From: Phycicoccus endophyticus
GTDB lineage: Bacteria; Actinomycetota; Actinomycetes; Actinomycetales; Dermatophilaceae
Direction of reading: 5' to 3'
DNA: 64,000 nucleotides
Assembly: GCF_011326735.1 (NCBI RefSeq)
Contig: NZ_JAANCN010000012.1
Span: 31,491-95,490, forward strand
A program made the translations under genes and the position numbers. Within the stretch, counting starts at the first letter, position 1. Every line of letters starts with the position of its first letter. The notes beneath the pieces are model-generated. The model did no database searches, was not told where the DNA came from, and saw only the letters and a list, made by a program, of their open reading frames with translations. Shown one piece after another: positions 26,734-37,134 of this stretch.

Positions 26734-28049
26734 CCCCTCTCTTCCGACGGCCGGCACGGCTCGTCGCCGCGCTGGTGCTCGCCCTCGGGGTCGCCGCGCT
26801 GGTGCCCGGTCTCCTCCAGATCGGGGACCTCGCCGACCTGGTCGGCCGGCACGGCCGGACCCTCGCCGTCGTCGTCGGCCTCGTCGTCCTCGGCGAGCTC
26901 GTCCGGGTGCGCATGCCCAGCGGCCGGGAGATCTCGCCGCTGTCCTCGGCCTCGGCGATGGCCGCCGTCTTCCTCGGCCCGGTCGCCGGCGAGCCGACCT
27001 TCGACCCTCCCGCCGGCCTCGTCGTCGTCGTCGTGGCCGCCGGGCTGCTCATCGCCGCCGTCGTGCGCCGCGCGCGCCACCAGCCCGCCGGCCTGTCACC
27101 GTTGGCGGCGCGCCTGACCGGCGTCGGTGTCGCGGTGGAGCTGACCCGCGGGTGGGGGTCGCCGAGCCTGTGGGCGGCCCTGGCCGACCCGGGCTTCTCC
27201 CGGGGGGCGGTGGCGGTCGAGATGATGCTCGTGGCCGTCACCGGGCTGCTCGTCGAGCTCGTGCTCGTCGCCGCAGTGCGCGCCGAGCGCCAGAGAAGCC
27301 CGTGGTCGGCCGCCGTGCGCGACGAGGTCGGCGAGGCCGCGCCGCTGACGGCCGCCGTCGTCGTCACGGGTCCGATGGTCGCCCTCATGGCCCCGGTCCT
27401 CGGCCTGCTCTCGCTGCCGGTGGCGCTCGTGCCGCTGGCCACGGCGTACGCGGCCGTGCACCAGTACGCCCGCAACCGGGCGACCAACCGGGAGCTCATC
27501 GCGACCCTGGCCCACCTCACCGAGCACGGGGGCTACACCCCCGAGCACCACGCCGAGCGGGTCGCCCAGCTCTCGGTGCGCATCGGCCGCGTCATGGGTC
27601 TCGGCGAACGCCAGCTGCGCGACCTCGAGTACGCGGCGCTCCTGCACGACCTCGGCCAGATCTCCCTGCTGGACCCCATCCCGGACGGCGCCACGGTGCT
27701 CGCGGCGCCCGCCGACCAGCGGGACATCGCCGCCGAGGGGGGCCGGATCATCCGGCGTGCGGAGATTCTCGACGACGTCGCGCGGTACGTCGAGGGCCAG
27801 ACCACGCCGTACCGGATGGTGCGCGAGCTCGGTGAGGACGTGCCGATGGCCAGCCGGATCATCAAGTGCACGAACGCGTTCGACGACATCACCGGTGGCT
27901 CGATGGATCCCGTTCGGGTGGAGGCCGCGATGGAGCGCATCCATCTCGGGCTCGGCTACGAGTACGACCCCGAGGTCGTCGACGCGCTGGCGAAGGTCCT
28001 CGAGGACGTTCGCGTGGGACGCGTGGAGGAGCAGCCGGTGCCGGGCTAG
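26730..28049 (+). CDS. Membrane HD-domain phosphohydrolase-like protein, second of pair
   Basis: A 439-residue protein with the same layout as its upstream neighbour: hydrophobic helices through about residue 250, then a cytoplasmic HD domain with HHAERVAQLSVRIG and LLHDLGQISLLDP, and ASRIIKCTNAFDDIT near the end. The GYP segment is again absent. The pair probably arose by duplication and may work as a heterodimer. ATGA overlap with the previous gene. Confidence 0.8.
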   Translation: MTPLFRRPARLVAALVLALGVAALVPGLLQIGDLADLVGRHGRTLAVVVGLVVLGELVRVRMPSGREISPLSSASAMAAVFLGPVAGEPTFDPPAGLVVVVVAAGLLIAAVVRRARHQPAGLSPLAARLTGVGVAVELTRGWGSPSLWAALADPGFSRGAVAVEMMLVAVTGLLVELVLVAAVRAERQRSPWSAAVRDEVGEAAPLTAAVVVTGPMVALMAPVLGLLSLPVALVPLATAYAAVHQYARNRATNRELIATLAHLTEHGGYTPEHHAERVAQLSVRIGRVMGLGERQLRDLEYAALLHDLGQISLLDPIPDGATVLAAPADQRDIAAEGGRIIRRAEILDDVARYVEGQTTPYRMVRELGEDVPMASRIIKCTNAFDDITGGSMDPVRVEAAMERIHLGLGYEYDPEVVDALAKVLEDVRVGRVEEQPVPG

Positions 28050-28052
28050 AGT
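28047..28052 (+). promoter_or_regulatory. Putative -10 box TAGAGT of manA
   Basis: TAGAGT overlaps the stop codon of the preceding HD gene and would start transcription about 27 nt before the manA GTG, leaving CGAGGA as the ribosome site. Confidence 0.4.
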
Positions 28053-28085
28053 CACATCGCCCGACCCCCGACCCCGAGGACCTGC

Positions 28086-29240
28086 GTGGACCGCCTGCGA
28101 CCCGTCGTCTTCAACGACGCGTGGGGCTCCTACGTCGCCATCGCGAGCCTGCAGGGGCGCGCCATCCCCACGGCGCTGCCGGAGTCGGAGCTGTGGATGG
28201 GGGCGCACGAGAGCGGCCCGGCCGGGACCAGCCGCCCGGGGCACCCGGACCTGGCCCGGGTCGTCGCCGAGGACCCCGAGCGCGAGCTCGGTGCGGCCTG
28301 CGTCGCCCGGCACGGCTCCCGCCTGCCCTTCCTGCTCAAGGTGCTCGCGCCGGGGCGGGCGATCTCGATCCAGGCGCACCCGACGGCCGAGCAGGCAGCC
28401 CGGCTGCGGGCCCTGACCGGCGATGCGGTCTACGTCGACGACTCCGCCAAGCCCGAGCTGCTCCTCGCGATCACCCGCTTCGAGGTGTTCGTCGGGATGC
28501 GCACCGTGCAGGAGGTCGCCGGCATCGCCGCCCGTCTCGGGGTCGCGGGCGTCGACCGCGCGCTCGACGCGGCGCGTGGGGCCGAGGACCCCGAGCACGC
28601 GCTGCTGCGGGCGGTCCTCGAGACGCCCCCGGCGCAGGTGCCGGGCCTGGTACGCCAGGTCGTCGCGGCCTGCGTCCGGCTCGCCGAGGACGCCGACGAG
28701 GTGGGGGAGGCCGCGGCCGCCGTCGTCGAGGTCGCCGAGACCCATCCCGACGACATCGGCCTGGTCGTCCTGCTGCTCATGCACCACCGGGTGCTCCGGC
28801 CGGGTGAGTACGTCGACGTCGCCGCCGGGGTCCTGCACTCCTACGTCCACGGCCTCGGGCTCGAGGTGCTCGCCAACTCCGACAACGTCGTGCGCGCCGG
28901 GTTGACCTCCAAGGAGGTCAACGTCGAGGAGCTGCTGCGGATCGTCGACCCCACCGCGGGCGCCGTCGTCGGCCGCGGGGTCGAGCTCGAGCCCGGTGTC
29001 GAGGTCTTCCCCAGCGCGACCGACTGCTTCCTGCTGCACCGGGTCGCCCCGGGGCGGCAGCTGCCCGGCACCACGGGCCCCCGCCTGGTGTTCTGCCTGC
29101 GCGGCCGCGTCGGCCTCACCTCGGCCACCGGGCAGGTGACCCTGGGCGACGTCGAGTCGGTCTTCCTGCCCGCCGGGGAGGGCGACGTCGTGCTCGAAGG
29201 GGCCGGCGAGGTCTACCTCGTGACGGTGCCGGGCCTGTAG
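28086..29240 (+). CDS. manA: Mannose-6-phosphate isomerase, class I
   Basis: A 384-residue type I phosphomannose isomerase that interconverts fructose 6-phosphate and mannose 6-phosphate, feeding GDP-mannose and cell-wall glycans. Zinc ligands are visible in SIQAHPT (Gln, His), KPELLLA (Glu) and GVLHSYVHGLGLEVL (His). The GTG start gives VDRLRPVVFNDAWGSY, a typical N-terminus. Convergent with sodN. Confidence 0.93.
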   Translation: MDRLRPVVFNDAWGSYVAIASLQGRAIPTALPESELWMGAHESGPAGTSRPGHPDLARVVAEDPERELGAACVARHGSRLPFLLKVLAPGRAISIQAHPTAEQAARLRALTGDAVYVDDSAKPELLLAITRFEVFVGMRTVQEVAGIAARLGVAGVDRALDAARGAEDPEHALLRAVLETPPAQVPGLVRQVVAACVRLAEDADEVGEAAAAVVEVAETHPDDIGLVVLLLMHHRVLRPGEYVDVAAGVLHSYVHGLGLEVLANSDNVVRAGLTSKEVNVEELLRIVDPTAGAVVGRGVELEPGVEVFPSATDCFLLHRVAPGRQLPGTTGPRLVFCLRGRVGLTSATGQVTLGDVESVFLPAGEGDVVLEGAGEVYLVTVPGL

Positions 29241-29296
29241 AGCGCCCGGCCGGGCCCGCGTCGGTCACCGGACGCGCGGCGGGGCGGCGACAGCGC

Positions 29297-29328
29297 GGTG
29301 GCCGCCCCCCGAGCGGGGAGCGGCCACC
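29297..29328. terminator. Bidirectional terminator between manA and sodN
   Basis: GGTGGCCGC at 29297-29305 pairs with GCGGCCACC at 29320-29328, and CCCC/GGGG inside extends the stem around a short loop. It lies between convergent genes. Confidence 0.75.
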
Positions 29329-29353
29329 GGACGCCGCGGAGAGGGAGCGGGGC

Positions 29354-29749
29354 TCAGCCCTGCTTGGTCTCCCAGAAGATCGTCGAGATCTCCTCGATCT
29401 TGGCCAGCAGCTCGTCGGCCGTGGCCTCGTCGAACTCGCCCTTGGTGCCGGAGGCACCCGCGAGCTTGGTCGCCTCGTTGAAGAGGGTGTGCAGCTGCGG
29501 GTACTTCTCGAAGTGCGGCGGCTTGAAGTAGTCGGTCCACAGCACCCACAGGTGGTGCTTGACGAGCTCGGAGCGCTGCTCCTTGATGATCGTCGCGCGG
29601 ACACGGAAGTCGGGGTCGTCGTTGTCGGCGACCTTCTGGCAGATCATCTTCACCGACTCGGCCTCGATGCGTGCCTGGGCGGGGTCGTAGACGCCGCAGG
29701 GGAGGTCGCAGTGGGCCGAGACGTCGGTGATACGGAACAGGGACAGCAT
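29354..29749 (-). CDS. sodN: Nickel superoxide dismutase
   Basis: A 131-residue NiSOD precursor. After a 12-residue propeptide the mature protein would begin with the nickel hook HCDLPCGVYDP: His13, Cys14 and Cys18 become His1, Cys2 and Cys6, the nickel ligands. The remainder is the four-helix-bundle subunit that forms hexamers in the cytosol. AAGGAG lies before ATG. The maturation protease gene sodX is 41 nt upstream on the same strand. Confidence 0.97.
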   Translation of the reverse strand: MLSLFRITDVSAHCDLPCGVYDPAQARIEAESVKMICQKVADNDDPDFRVRATIIKEQRSELVKHHLWVLWTDYFKPPHFEKYPQLHTLFNEATKLAGASGTKGEFDEATADELLAKIEEISTIFWETKQG

Positions 29750-29790
29750 GTGTCGCTCCTTCTTCCCGGGGACGTGCGGTCTCGATCAAC

Positions 29791-30192
29791 CTACCCCAGC
29801 GACCGCCAGACCAACCCGGCGACCACCCCCGCGATGTCCTCCTCGGCGAGGGTGCCGACGTCGAAGGAGGTGACCCCCTCGGCCGGGTTGTCGCTGTCCA
29901 CCCACCACCGGTGCGGGTCGTCCGGGTCAGTACCGGTGAGCCGCTTCACCGACAGCGGCCGCGGCCGGCCCCACCGGTCCGGGGGGAGGTGGACGACGTG
30001 TGCCCGTCCCGGCCGGGGACGGGCGCCGCGCAGGACGAGGAGCACGTCGCCCTCCCGGTAGGTCGGGAGCATCGAGCGGCCGCGGACCCGCACGAGGGCG
30101 GGCAGGACGGGGCGGAGGCGCACGGTTGGATCCTGCCAGGCGCGACGGGCGTCACATCCGCAGCCGTCGGCAGGCGCCGGTGGCTGTGCCAT
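29791..30192 (-). CDS. sodX: Nickel-type superoxide dismutase maturation protease SodX
   Basis: A 133-residue S26 signal-peptidase-like protease that removes the NiSOD propeptide so that the nickel hook can form. The catalytic serine is in VRGRSMLPTYREGDVLLV and the lysine in PLSVKRLTG; the C-terminal WWVDSDNPAEGVTSFDVGTL is typical. It lacks a membrane anchor, as expected for a cytosolic processing enzyme. The ATG start is uncertain: GTG 30123 would give a shorter protein beginning VRLRPVLPALVRV. Confidence 0.92.
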   Translation of the reverse strand: MAQPPAPADGCGCDARRAWQDPTVRLRPVLPALVRVRGRSMLPTYREGDVLLVLRGARPRPGRAHVVHLPPDRWGRPRPLSVKRLTGTDPDDPHRWWVDSDNPAEGVTSFDVGTLAEEDIAGVVAGLVWRSLG

Positions 30193-30318
30193 GATGAGGG
30201 CCCCTCGGCGGACACCCCCGCCCGCGCCGACCCGGACGCACCCGTTCCTTGGCGCCGCACCCCCCCCGCACCCGTGCCCGCCCGTGGCGGGTCTGTCGTC
30301 CGTCCCCGAGGAGCCGAC

Positions 30319-31509
30319 GTGTCAGCGTTCCCCGTCCCCCCACCGTTCGAGCCGGACAGTGCCGTCTTCCGCGCGCACGAGGGCGGCAAGCTGGGCGTGC
30401 ACGCGACCCAGCCGCTGCGCGGCCGCGAGGACCTGGCGCTGCTCTACACGCCGGGGGTGGCCGAGGTCTCGCTGGCGGTCGCCGCGGACCCGACGCTGGC
30501 GATGCGCTACACCGCCCGCGGCAACACCGTGGCCGTGGTCAGCGACGGCAGCGCCGTGCTCGGGCTCGGGGACATCGGCCCGCTCGGGGCGCTGCCGGTC
30601 ATGGAGGGCAAGGCCGTCCTCTTCAAGCACTTCGCCGGGGTGGACGCCGTCCCGCTCGTCATGGAGACCGGGTCGGTCGACGAGCTCGTCGAGGCGGTCG
30701 CGCGGGTGGCGCCCTCCTACGGCGGGATCAACCTCGAGGACATCTCCGCACCGCGCTGCTTCGAGATCGAGGAGCGGCTCGTCGAGCGGCTCGACATCCC
30801 CGTCTTCCACGACGACCAGCACGGCACGGCCATCGTCGTCCTCGCGGGCCTGCTCAACGCCGTCCAGGTCCTCGGCCGGCGGCTCGAGGACCTGCGGGTC
30901 GTCGTCGCCGGTGCCGGTGCGGCCGGCGTCGCGGTGACCCGCCTGCTCCAGCGCGCCGGGGTCCGCGACGTCGTCGTCTGCGACTCCCGCGGCATCATCC
31001 ACCCCTCGCGCCAGGACCTCGGGGAGCACAAGCGCCGGCTCGCGGTCTCGACCAACCCGCGGGGGCTCACCGGGCCGCTCGCCACCGCACTGCTCGGCGC
31101 GGACTGCTACGTCGGGGTCTCCGGTGGCACGGTGCCCGAGGAGCAGGTCGCGACGATGGCGCCCGAGGGCATCGTCTTCGCCCTGGCCAACCCGACGCCC
31201 GAGGTGCACCCCGAGGTCGCCCGGCGGCACGCCGCGGTCGTCGCGACCGGGCGCTCGGACTTCCCCAACCAGATCAACAACGTCCTGGCCTTCCCCGGCA
31301 TCTTCCGGGGCGCGCTCGACGCGGGCGCCACCCGGATCACCGAGGCGATGAAGCTGGCGGCGGCGCGGGCGATCGCCGAGGCGGTCGACGCGCCGAGCCC
31401 GGAGCGGATCGTGCCCTCGGTCTTCCAGGAGGGTGTGGCCGACGCGGTCGCCGAGGCCGTGCGGACCCTCGCGCCCGTCGCCTTGCACCGAACCGACCCC
31501 GTCCGGTGA
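30319..31509 (+). CDS. NAD(P)-dependent malic enzyme
   Basis: A 396-residue short-form malic enzyme (malate to pyruvate and CO2). LLYTPGVAEVSLA carries the catalytic tyrosine, GKAVLFKHFAGVDAVP the lysine, NLEDISAPRCFEIE and FHDDQHGTAIV the metal ligands, and VVVAGAGAAGVAV binds the nicotinamide cofactor. SDFPNQINNVLAFPGIFRGA is another strong block. GTG start with CGAGGAG 6 nt upstream. Divergent from sodX-sodN. Confidence 0.94.
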   Translation: MSAFPVPPPFEPDSAVFRAHEGGKLGVHATQPLRGREDLALLYTPGVAEVSLAVAADPTLAMRYTARGNTVAVVSDGSAVLGLGDIGPLGALPVMEGKAVLFKHFAGVDAVPLVMETGSVDELVEAVARVAPSYGGINLEDISAPRCFEIEERLVERLDIPVFHDDQHGTAIVVLAGLLNAVQVLGRRLEDLRVVVAGAGAAGVAVTRLLQRAGVRDVVVCDSRGIIHPSRQDLGEHKRRLAVSTNPRGLTGPLATALLGADCYVGVSGGTVPEEQVATMAPEGIVFALANPTPEVHPEVARRHAAVVATGRSDFPNQINNVLAFPGIFRGALDAGATRITEAMKLAAARAIAEAVDAPSPERIVPSVFQEGVADAVAEAVRTLAPVALHRTDPVR

Positions 31510-31527
31510 GCTAGGCAGACGGTCGCC

Positions 31528-31790
31528 ATGACGAGGGCCGCGAGCCCGTCCGCCTGCTCACGGTGTGTACGGGCAACATCTCCCGGTCCCCGTACGCTCC
31601 GGCCCTGCTCGCCGACGGTGTCGCCGGCGCCCGGCCGGGCGCTGACGGAGGTGCTGATAGCGGACGGCGCGGCGCCGGCGTGTGTCACCGAGGTCGAGGA
31701 CCCGGCGGGTCGGGACGACGACGCGTTCGCCCGAATGGCGCGCCAGGTCGACGCGGCGGCGCGGACCACCGTCCGCTGGGGGGGGGGGGG
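31528..31790 (+). pseudogene. Low-molecular-weight protein tyrosine phosphatase remnant
   Basis: A phosphatase P-loop, LLTVCTGNISRSPYAPALLADG, is readable from 31554 with the active-site cysteine codon at 31566. About 30 codons later the reading frame changes, and a second piece in another frame (ALTEVLIADGAA, then VEDPAGRDDDAFARMARQVDAA) resembles the C-terminal end of the same family. The roughly 100 residues between them are missing, so the gene is internally deleted and frameshifted. Such phosphatases often accompany exopolysaccharide genes, which fits the adjacent rhamnose cluster. Confidence 0.7.
31778..31790 (+). repeat. Homopolymer of 13 G
   Basis: An uninterrupted run of 13 G ends one base before the rfbC stop codon (minus strand) and terminates the readable phosphatase remnant. 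It is the longest single-base run noticed in the window. Confidence 0.95.
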
Positions 31791-31791
31791 C

Positions 31792-32399
31792 TCAGTTCCC
31801 GCGCTGAGCGAGCTGCGCGCCGTACGCGCGGCAGGCGTCCCACGTGGGCAGCCGGCCGGCCTTGAGGGCCTCGGCGAGCGTCGGCGCGTCGGCGTCCTTG
31901 GGCGACAGCAGCGGGGTGGCCCCGAGCGGCCAGTCGATGCCCACGTCTGGGTCCAGCGGCGTGATGCCGCGCTCGGCCGAGGGGGAGTAGGCCGCGGTGC
32001 ACAGGTACAGGGCGGTCGTGTTGTCCTCGAGGGCGCAGAAGGCGTGCCCGAGGCCCTCGGCGAGGTACACGGCCTGGCGCTCGGTGGTGTCGAGCAGCAC
32101 GGAGTCCCACTGCCCGAAGGTCGGTGAGCCGGTGCGCAGGTCGACGACGACGTCGAGCAGCGAGCCGGCGAGGCAGGTGACATACTTCGCCTGGCCCGGG
32201 GGGACGTCGGTGAGATGGATCCCGCGGACGGTGCCGCGCGAGGACACCGAGACGTTCGTCTGCACGACGTCGGGCCGGTAGCCGAGGTGCTTGGCCAGCA
32301 GGTCGCCCCGGAAGGACTCCAGGAAGACGCCGCGGTCGTCGCGGTGCTGGCGCGGGGTGACGACGTAGGCGCCCTCGATGGCGAGCGGCGTGACCTCCA

Positions 32400-32400
<1 letters not shown>
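31792..32400 (-). CDS. rfbC: dTDP-4-dehydrorhamnose 3,5-epimerase
   Basis: A 202-residue RmlC cupin enzyme, third step of dTDP-L-rhamnose synthesis. DRGVFLESFRGDLLAKHLG is the N-terminal substrate block; the catalytic His is in GTVRGIHL, and GLGHAFCALEDNT and PLDPDVGIDWPL are typical. The ATG overlaps the rfbA stop (TGATG). The stop codon is immediately followed by the 13-base G/C run. Confidence 0.95.
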
Positions 32401-34349
<1,949 letters not shown>

Positions 34350-34350
<1 letters not shown>

Positions 34351-35207
34351 TGGCGCAGTGGCTGGTCGTCGGTGCCGACGGCATGCTCGGAACCGACCTC
34401 GTCGAGGTCCTGCGGGCCCGCGGCCACGACGTGGTCGGCGCTGACCTGCCCGACATCGACATCCTCGACCCCGCCTCCTGCGCGCGGTGGGTCGAGGGGG
34501 ACGTCGTCGTCAACTGCGCGGCGTACACCGCGGTCGACGCCGCCGAGGCCGACGAGCCACGGGCCTTCGCCGTCAACGCCGTCGGGGCGGCTAACCTCGC
34601 GCGTGCGGTCGCCGCCGCGGGCGGGGCGTTGGTGCAGCTCTCCACGGACTACGTCGTCGCCGGCGACGGGTCGTCCCCGTGGCCGGCCGACTCGCCTGTG
34701 GCTCCCTCCTCGGCGTACGGGCGCACCAAGGCGGCGGGGGAGTGGGCGGTGCGCGCGGAGTGCCCGCGCACCTGGGTCGTGCGCACCGCGTGGCTCTACG
34801 GCGCGCACGGGAAGAACATCCCCTCGACCGTGGCCCGGCTGGCCCGCGAGAGGGACACGTTCAGCTTCGTCGCCGACCAGGTGGGGCAGCCGACGTGGAC
34901 CGTCGACCTCGCCGAGGGCATCGCGCGCGTCGTCGAAGCGGGGGCGCCGTTCGGCACCTGGCATGGGACGAACGGCGGCGAGACCTCGTGGCACGGGCTC
35001 GCCCGGGCGGTGCTCGAAGAGCTCGGGCTCGACCCGTCACGCGTGACGCCCGTCTCGACCGACGCCTACCGGCTGCCGGCGCCGCGGCCCGCGTACAGCG
35101 TCCTGGCGCACGACATGTGGGCGGCACACGGGCTCGAGCCGCTGCCGCACTGGCGGGACGCCCTGCACCGCGCCGCGCCCACGCTCTTCCCCGAACTCGC
35201 CCGGTAG
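34350..35207 (+). CDS. rfbD: dTDP-4-dehydrorhamnose reductase
   Basis: A 285-residue RmlD, last step to dTDP-L-rhamnose. The N-terminal nucleotide site is VVGADGMLGTDLVE; NCAAYTAVDAAEADEPRAF, LSTDYVVAGDG and YGRTKAAGEWAV (Tyr-Lys pair) identify it. With rfbA, rfbB and rfbC the pathway is complete here, but no rhamnosyltransferase is in the window. Confidence 0.95.
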
Positions 35208-35245
35208 GTCGGTGTCGGGGGCGCGGTGGACGGCGCCGAGGTCGC

Positions 35246-35251
35246 TAGGGT
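35246..35251 (+). promoter_or_regulatory. -10 hexamer TAGGGT, leaderless start of oxidoreductase
   Basis: TAGGGT is followed by 6 nt and ATG 35258. Confidence 0.55.
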
Positions 35252-35257
35252 CGGGAC

Positions 35258-36229
35258 ATGCTCGCCGTCACCGCCACCTCCCAGTCCGCCGACGACCCGC
35301 TGAGCGGCCTCGAGGTCGGGGAGCGGCCCGAGCCCGAGGTGCCGGAGGGCTGGGCCGCCGTCCGGCTGCGCACCGCGGCGCTCAACCACCACGACGTGTG
35401 GTCGCTGAGGGGCGTGGGCCTGCCGGCCGACCGGTTGCCGATGGTCCTCGGCTGCGACGGCGCGGGCACCACCGAGGACGGTGAGGAGGTCATCGTCCAC
35501 GCGGTCGTGCCCTCGCCGGGCTGGGTCGGCGACGAGACCCTCGACCCCCGGCGGACCCTGCTCTCCGAGCGCTACGACGGCACCCTGGCCGAGACGGTCG
35601 TCGTGCCGCGGCACAACCTCGTGCCCAAGCCCGAGCAGCTGTCCTGGGAGCACGCCGCCTGCCTGCCCACCGCGTGGCTGACCGCCTACCGGATGCTCTT
35701 CACCAACGCCGGCGTGCACCCCGGCTCGACCGTGCTCGTCCAGGGCGCCGCAGGAGGAGTGGCCACCGCGCTCGTCCAGCTCGGCTCGGCCGCGGGCATC
35801 CGGATGTGGGTGACCAGCCGGGACGCGGCCAAGGGCGAGCAGGCCCGCGCGCTCGGTGCCGACCGGGCGTTCGAGTCCGGCGCGCGCCTCCCCGAGCGGG
35901 TCGACGCCGTCATGGAGACCGTCGGTGCCGCGACGTGGTCGCACAGCATCAACAGCCTGCGCCCGGGCGGCACGGTCGTCATCTCCGGTGCCACCTCCGG
36001 CGACGCCCCACCCAAGGCCGAGCTGACGAAGATCTTCTTCAAGCAGCTGCGGGTGGCCGGGTCGACGATGGGGACCCGGGAGGAGCTGGAGCGGCTCGCC
36101 CGGTTCGTCGTCGGGGCGGGCATCGAGCCGCTCGTGGACTCGGTCCGGCCGCTCGCCGAGGCCCGCGACGGGTTCGCCCGGATGGTCGAGGGCGCGGTGG
36201 CCGGCAAGGTCGTCTTCACCGTCGGGTGA
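35258..36229 (+). CDS. Quinone-oxidoreductase-like MDR dehydrogenase
   Basis: A 323-residue medium-chain dehydrogenase/reductase. LRTAALNHHDVWSLRG is the N-terminal GroES-like block, LVQGAAGGVATALVQLGSA the NADP(H) fold, and PGGTVVISGATSGDAPPKAEL follows it. The catalytic-zinc cysteine and the four-cysteine structural lobe of true alcohol dehydrogenases are absent or not recognisable, so a zinc-independent reductase is likely. Its substrate is unknown. Leaderless ATG. Confidence 0.85.
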   Translation: MLAVTATSQSADDPLSGLEVGERPEPEVPEGWAAVRLRTAALNHHDVWSLRGVGLPADRLPMVLGCDGAGTTEDGEEVIVHAVVPSPGWVGDETLDPRRTLLSERYDGTLAETVVVPRHNLVPKPEQLSWEHAACLPTAWLTAYRMLFTNAGVHPGSTVLVQGAAGGVATALVQLGSAAGIRMWVTSRDAAKGEQARALGADRAFESGARLPERVDAVMETVGAATWSHSINSLRPGGTVVISGATSGDAPPKAELTKIFFKQLRVAGSTMGTREELERLARFVVGAGIEPLVDSVRPLAEARDGFARMVEGAVAGKVVFTVG

Positions 36230-36247
36230 GCGCGGCCCCCGGCCCGC

Positions 36248-36934
36248 TCAGCCGAGCTGGAGCCACTCGCTCCAGCCGTTGTGCAGGACGAGCCAGGCGA
36301 TCAGGCCGTACCCGGCCTGGCCGGGGTGGTGCGGGATGCTCGAGGCCGCCAGGTCGGTGCGCCACTGGTCGTGGCCGAGCAGCGGCCCGTAGCAGTCGAC
36401 GAACGGCACGCCCCGCCGCGAGCAGACGTCGGCCTGGGCCTCGACGAGCACCTCGAGGCGCTCGTTGAGCTCCGCGTCGTCCGAGGGGGGAGGGCTGACG
36501 ACGAACGTCCCGACGCCGGTGCTCGCGGCGTCGTCGAGCAGGTTGGCCAGGTTGAGCCGGTGGCGCGCGAGAGTGATGCCGCGCAGGATGTCGCTCGTGC
36601 CGACGGAGACCACGAGCCGCCGCTCGGTGCGCCCGACCCAGCGGCGCGGCACCTCGGTGACCCAGCGTTCGAGCAGGTCGGCGGAGGTGTCGCCGCGGAC
36701 CCCGAGGTTGTAGGGGTTGAGGGTGACGTCGGGGTGCTGGGTGCGCCCGACGACCCGGGTGACCCAGCCCTGGCCCTTGGGGTCACCGACCCCGGCGACG
36801 AGCGAGGCCCCGAGGAAGACCAGGGCGAGGTCGCGCGGCCCCTCGGGCACGACGGCGGCCTGCGCGCTCGGGCGGAACTCGATGGGGGCCGACCCCTCGG
36901 CCCCGTCGTGCGCGTCGGACATGACCTCGCTCAC
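36248..36934 (-). CDS. GDSL/SGNH family hydrolase
   Basis: A 228-residue SGNH hydrolase. Block I reads FLGASLVAGVGDP (Ser in GAS rather than GDS), block II is NLGVRGDTS, block III VVSVGTSDI (Thr where Asn is usual) and block V SSIPHHPGQAGYGLIA (His). No signal peptide is visible, so it should act in the cytosol. The GTG start overlaps the DUF6104 stop (GTGA). The block III change from GxND to GTSD may alter the oxyanion hole. Confidence 0.83.
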   Translation of the reverse strand: MSEVMSDAHDGAEGSAPIEFRPSAQAAVVPEGPRDLALVFLGASLVAGVGDPKGQGWVTRVVGRTQHPDVTLNPYNLGVRGDTSADLLERWVTEVPRRWVGRTERRLVVSVGTSDILRGITLARHRLNLANLLDDAASTGVGTFVVSPPPSDDAELNERLEVLVEAQADVCSRRGVPFVDCYGPLLGHDQWRTDLAASSIPHHPGQAGYGLIAWLVLHNGWSEWLQLG

Positions 36935-37107
36935 TCGTCCTCGTCGTCCAGTCGGGCCAGCCAGGTGGCCAGCCGCTCCACGGGCACCTCGAACTCCGGG
37001 TGGAGGTCGACGAACGTCCTCAGCTGCTCGGCGAGCCAGTCGAGGCTGACCTCCTCCTCGCCCCGCCGCGCCTGGAGCTCCTCGATGCCGCGGTCGGTGA
37101 AGTACAC
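36931..37107 (-). CDS. DUF6104 family small protein
   Basis: A 58-residue acidic cytoplasmic protein beginning VYFTDRGIEELQARRGEEEV and ending LARLDDEDE. The sequence matches the actinobacterial DUF6104 family; function unknown. It starts with a leaderless GTG 7 nt behind TAGGCT and lies 28 nt downstream of kgd on the same strand. Confidence 0.85.
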   Translation of the reverse strand: MYFTDRGIEELQARRGEEEVSLDWLAEQLRTFVDLHPEFEVPVERLATWLARLDDEDE

Positions 37108-37114
37108 GGCGGGA

Positions 37115-37120
37115 AGCCTA
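37115..37120 (-). promoter_or_regulatory. -10 hexamer TAGGCT, leaderless GTG start of DUF6104 gene
   Basis: The minus-strand TAGGCT is followed by 7 nt and GTG 37107, so the small gene can be expressed separately from kgd. Confidence 0.6.
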
Positions 37121-37134
37121 CCGGCGGGTGAACC

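Noticed and set aside
31528..32127. 199-codon plus-strand frame crossing the phosphatase remnant and rfbC
   Set aside because: Its second half is antisense to rfbC and only a fragment of the first half resembles a phosphatase end; it is not a real single gene.
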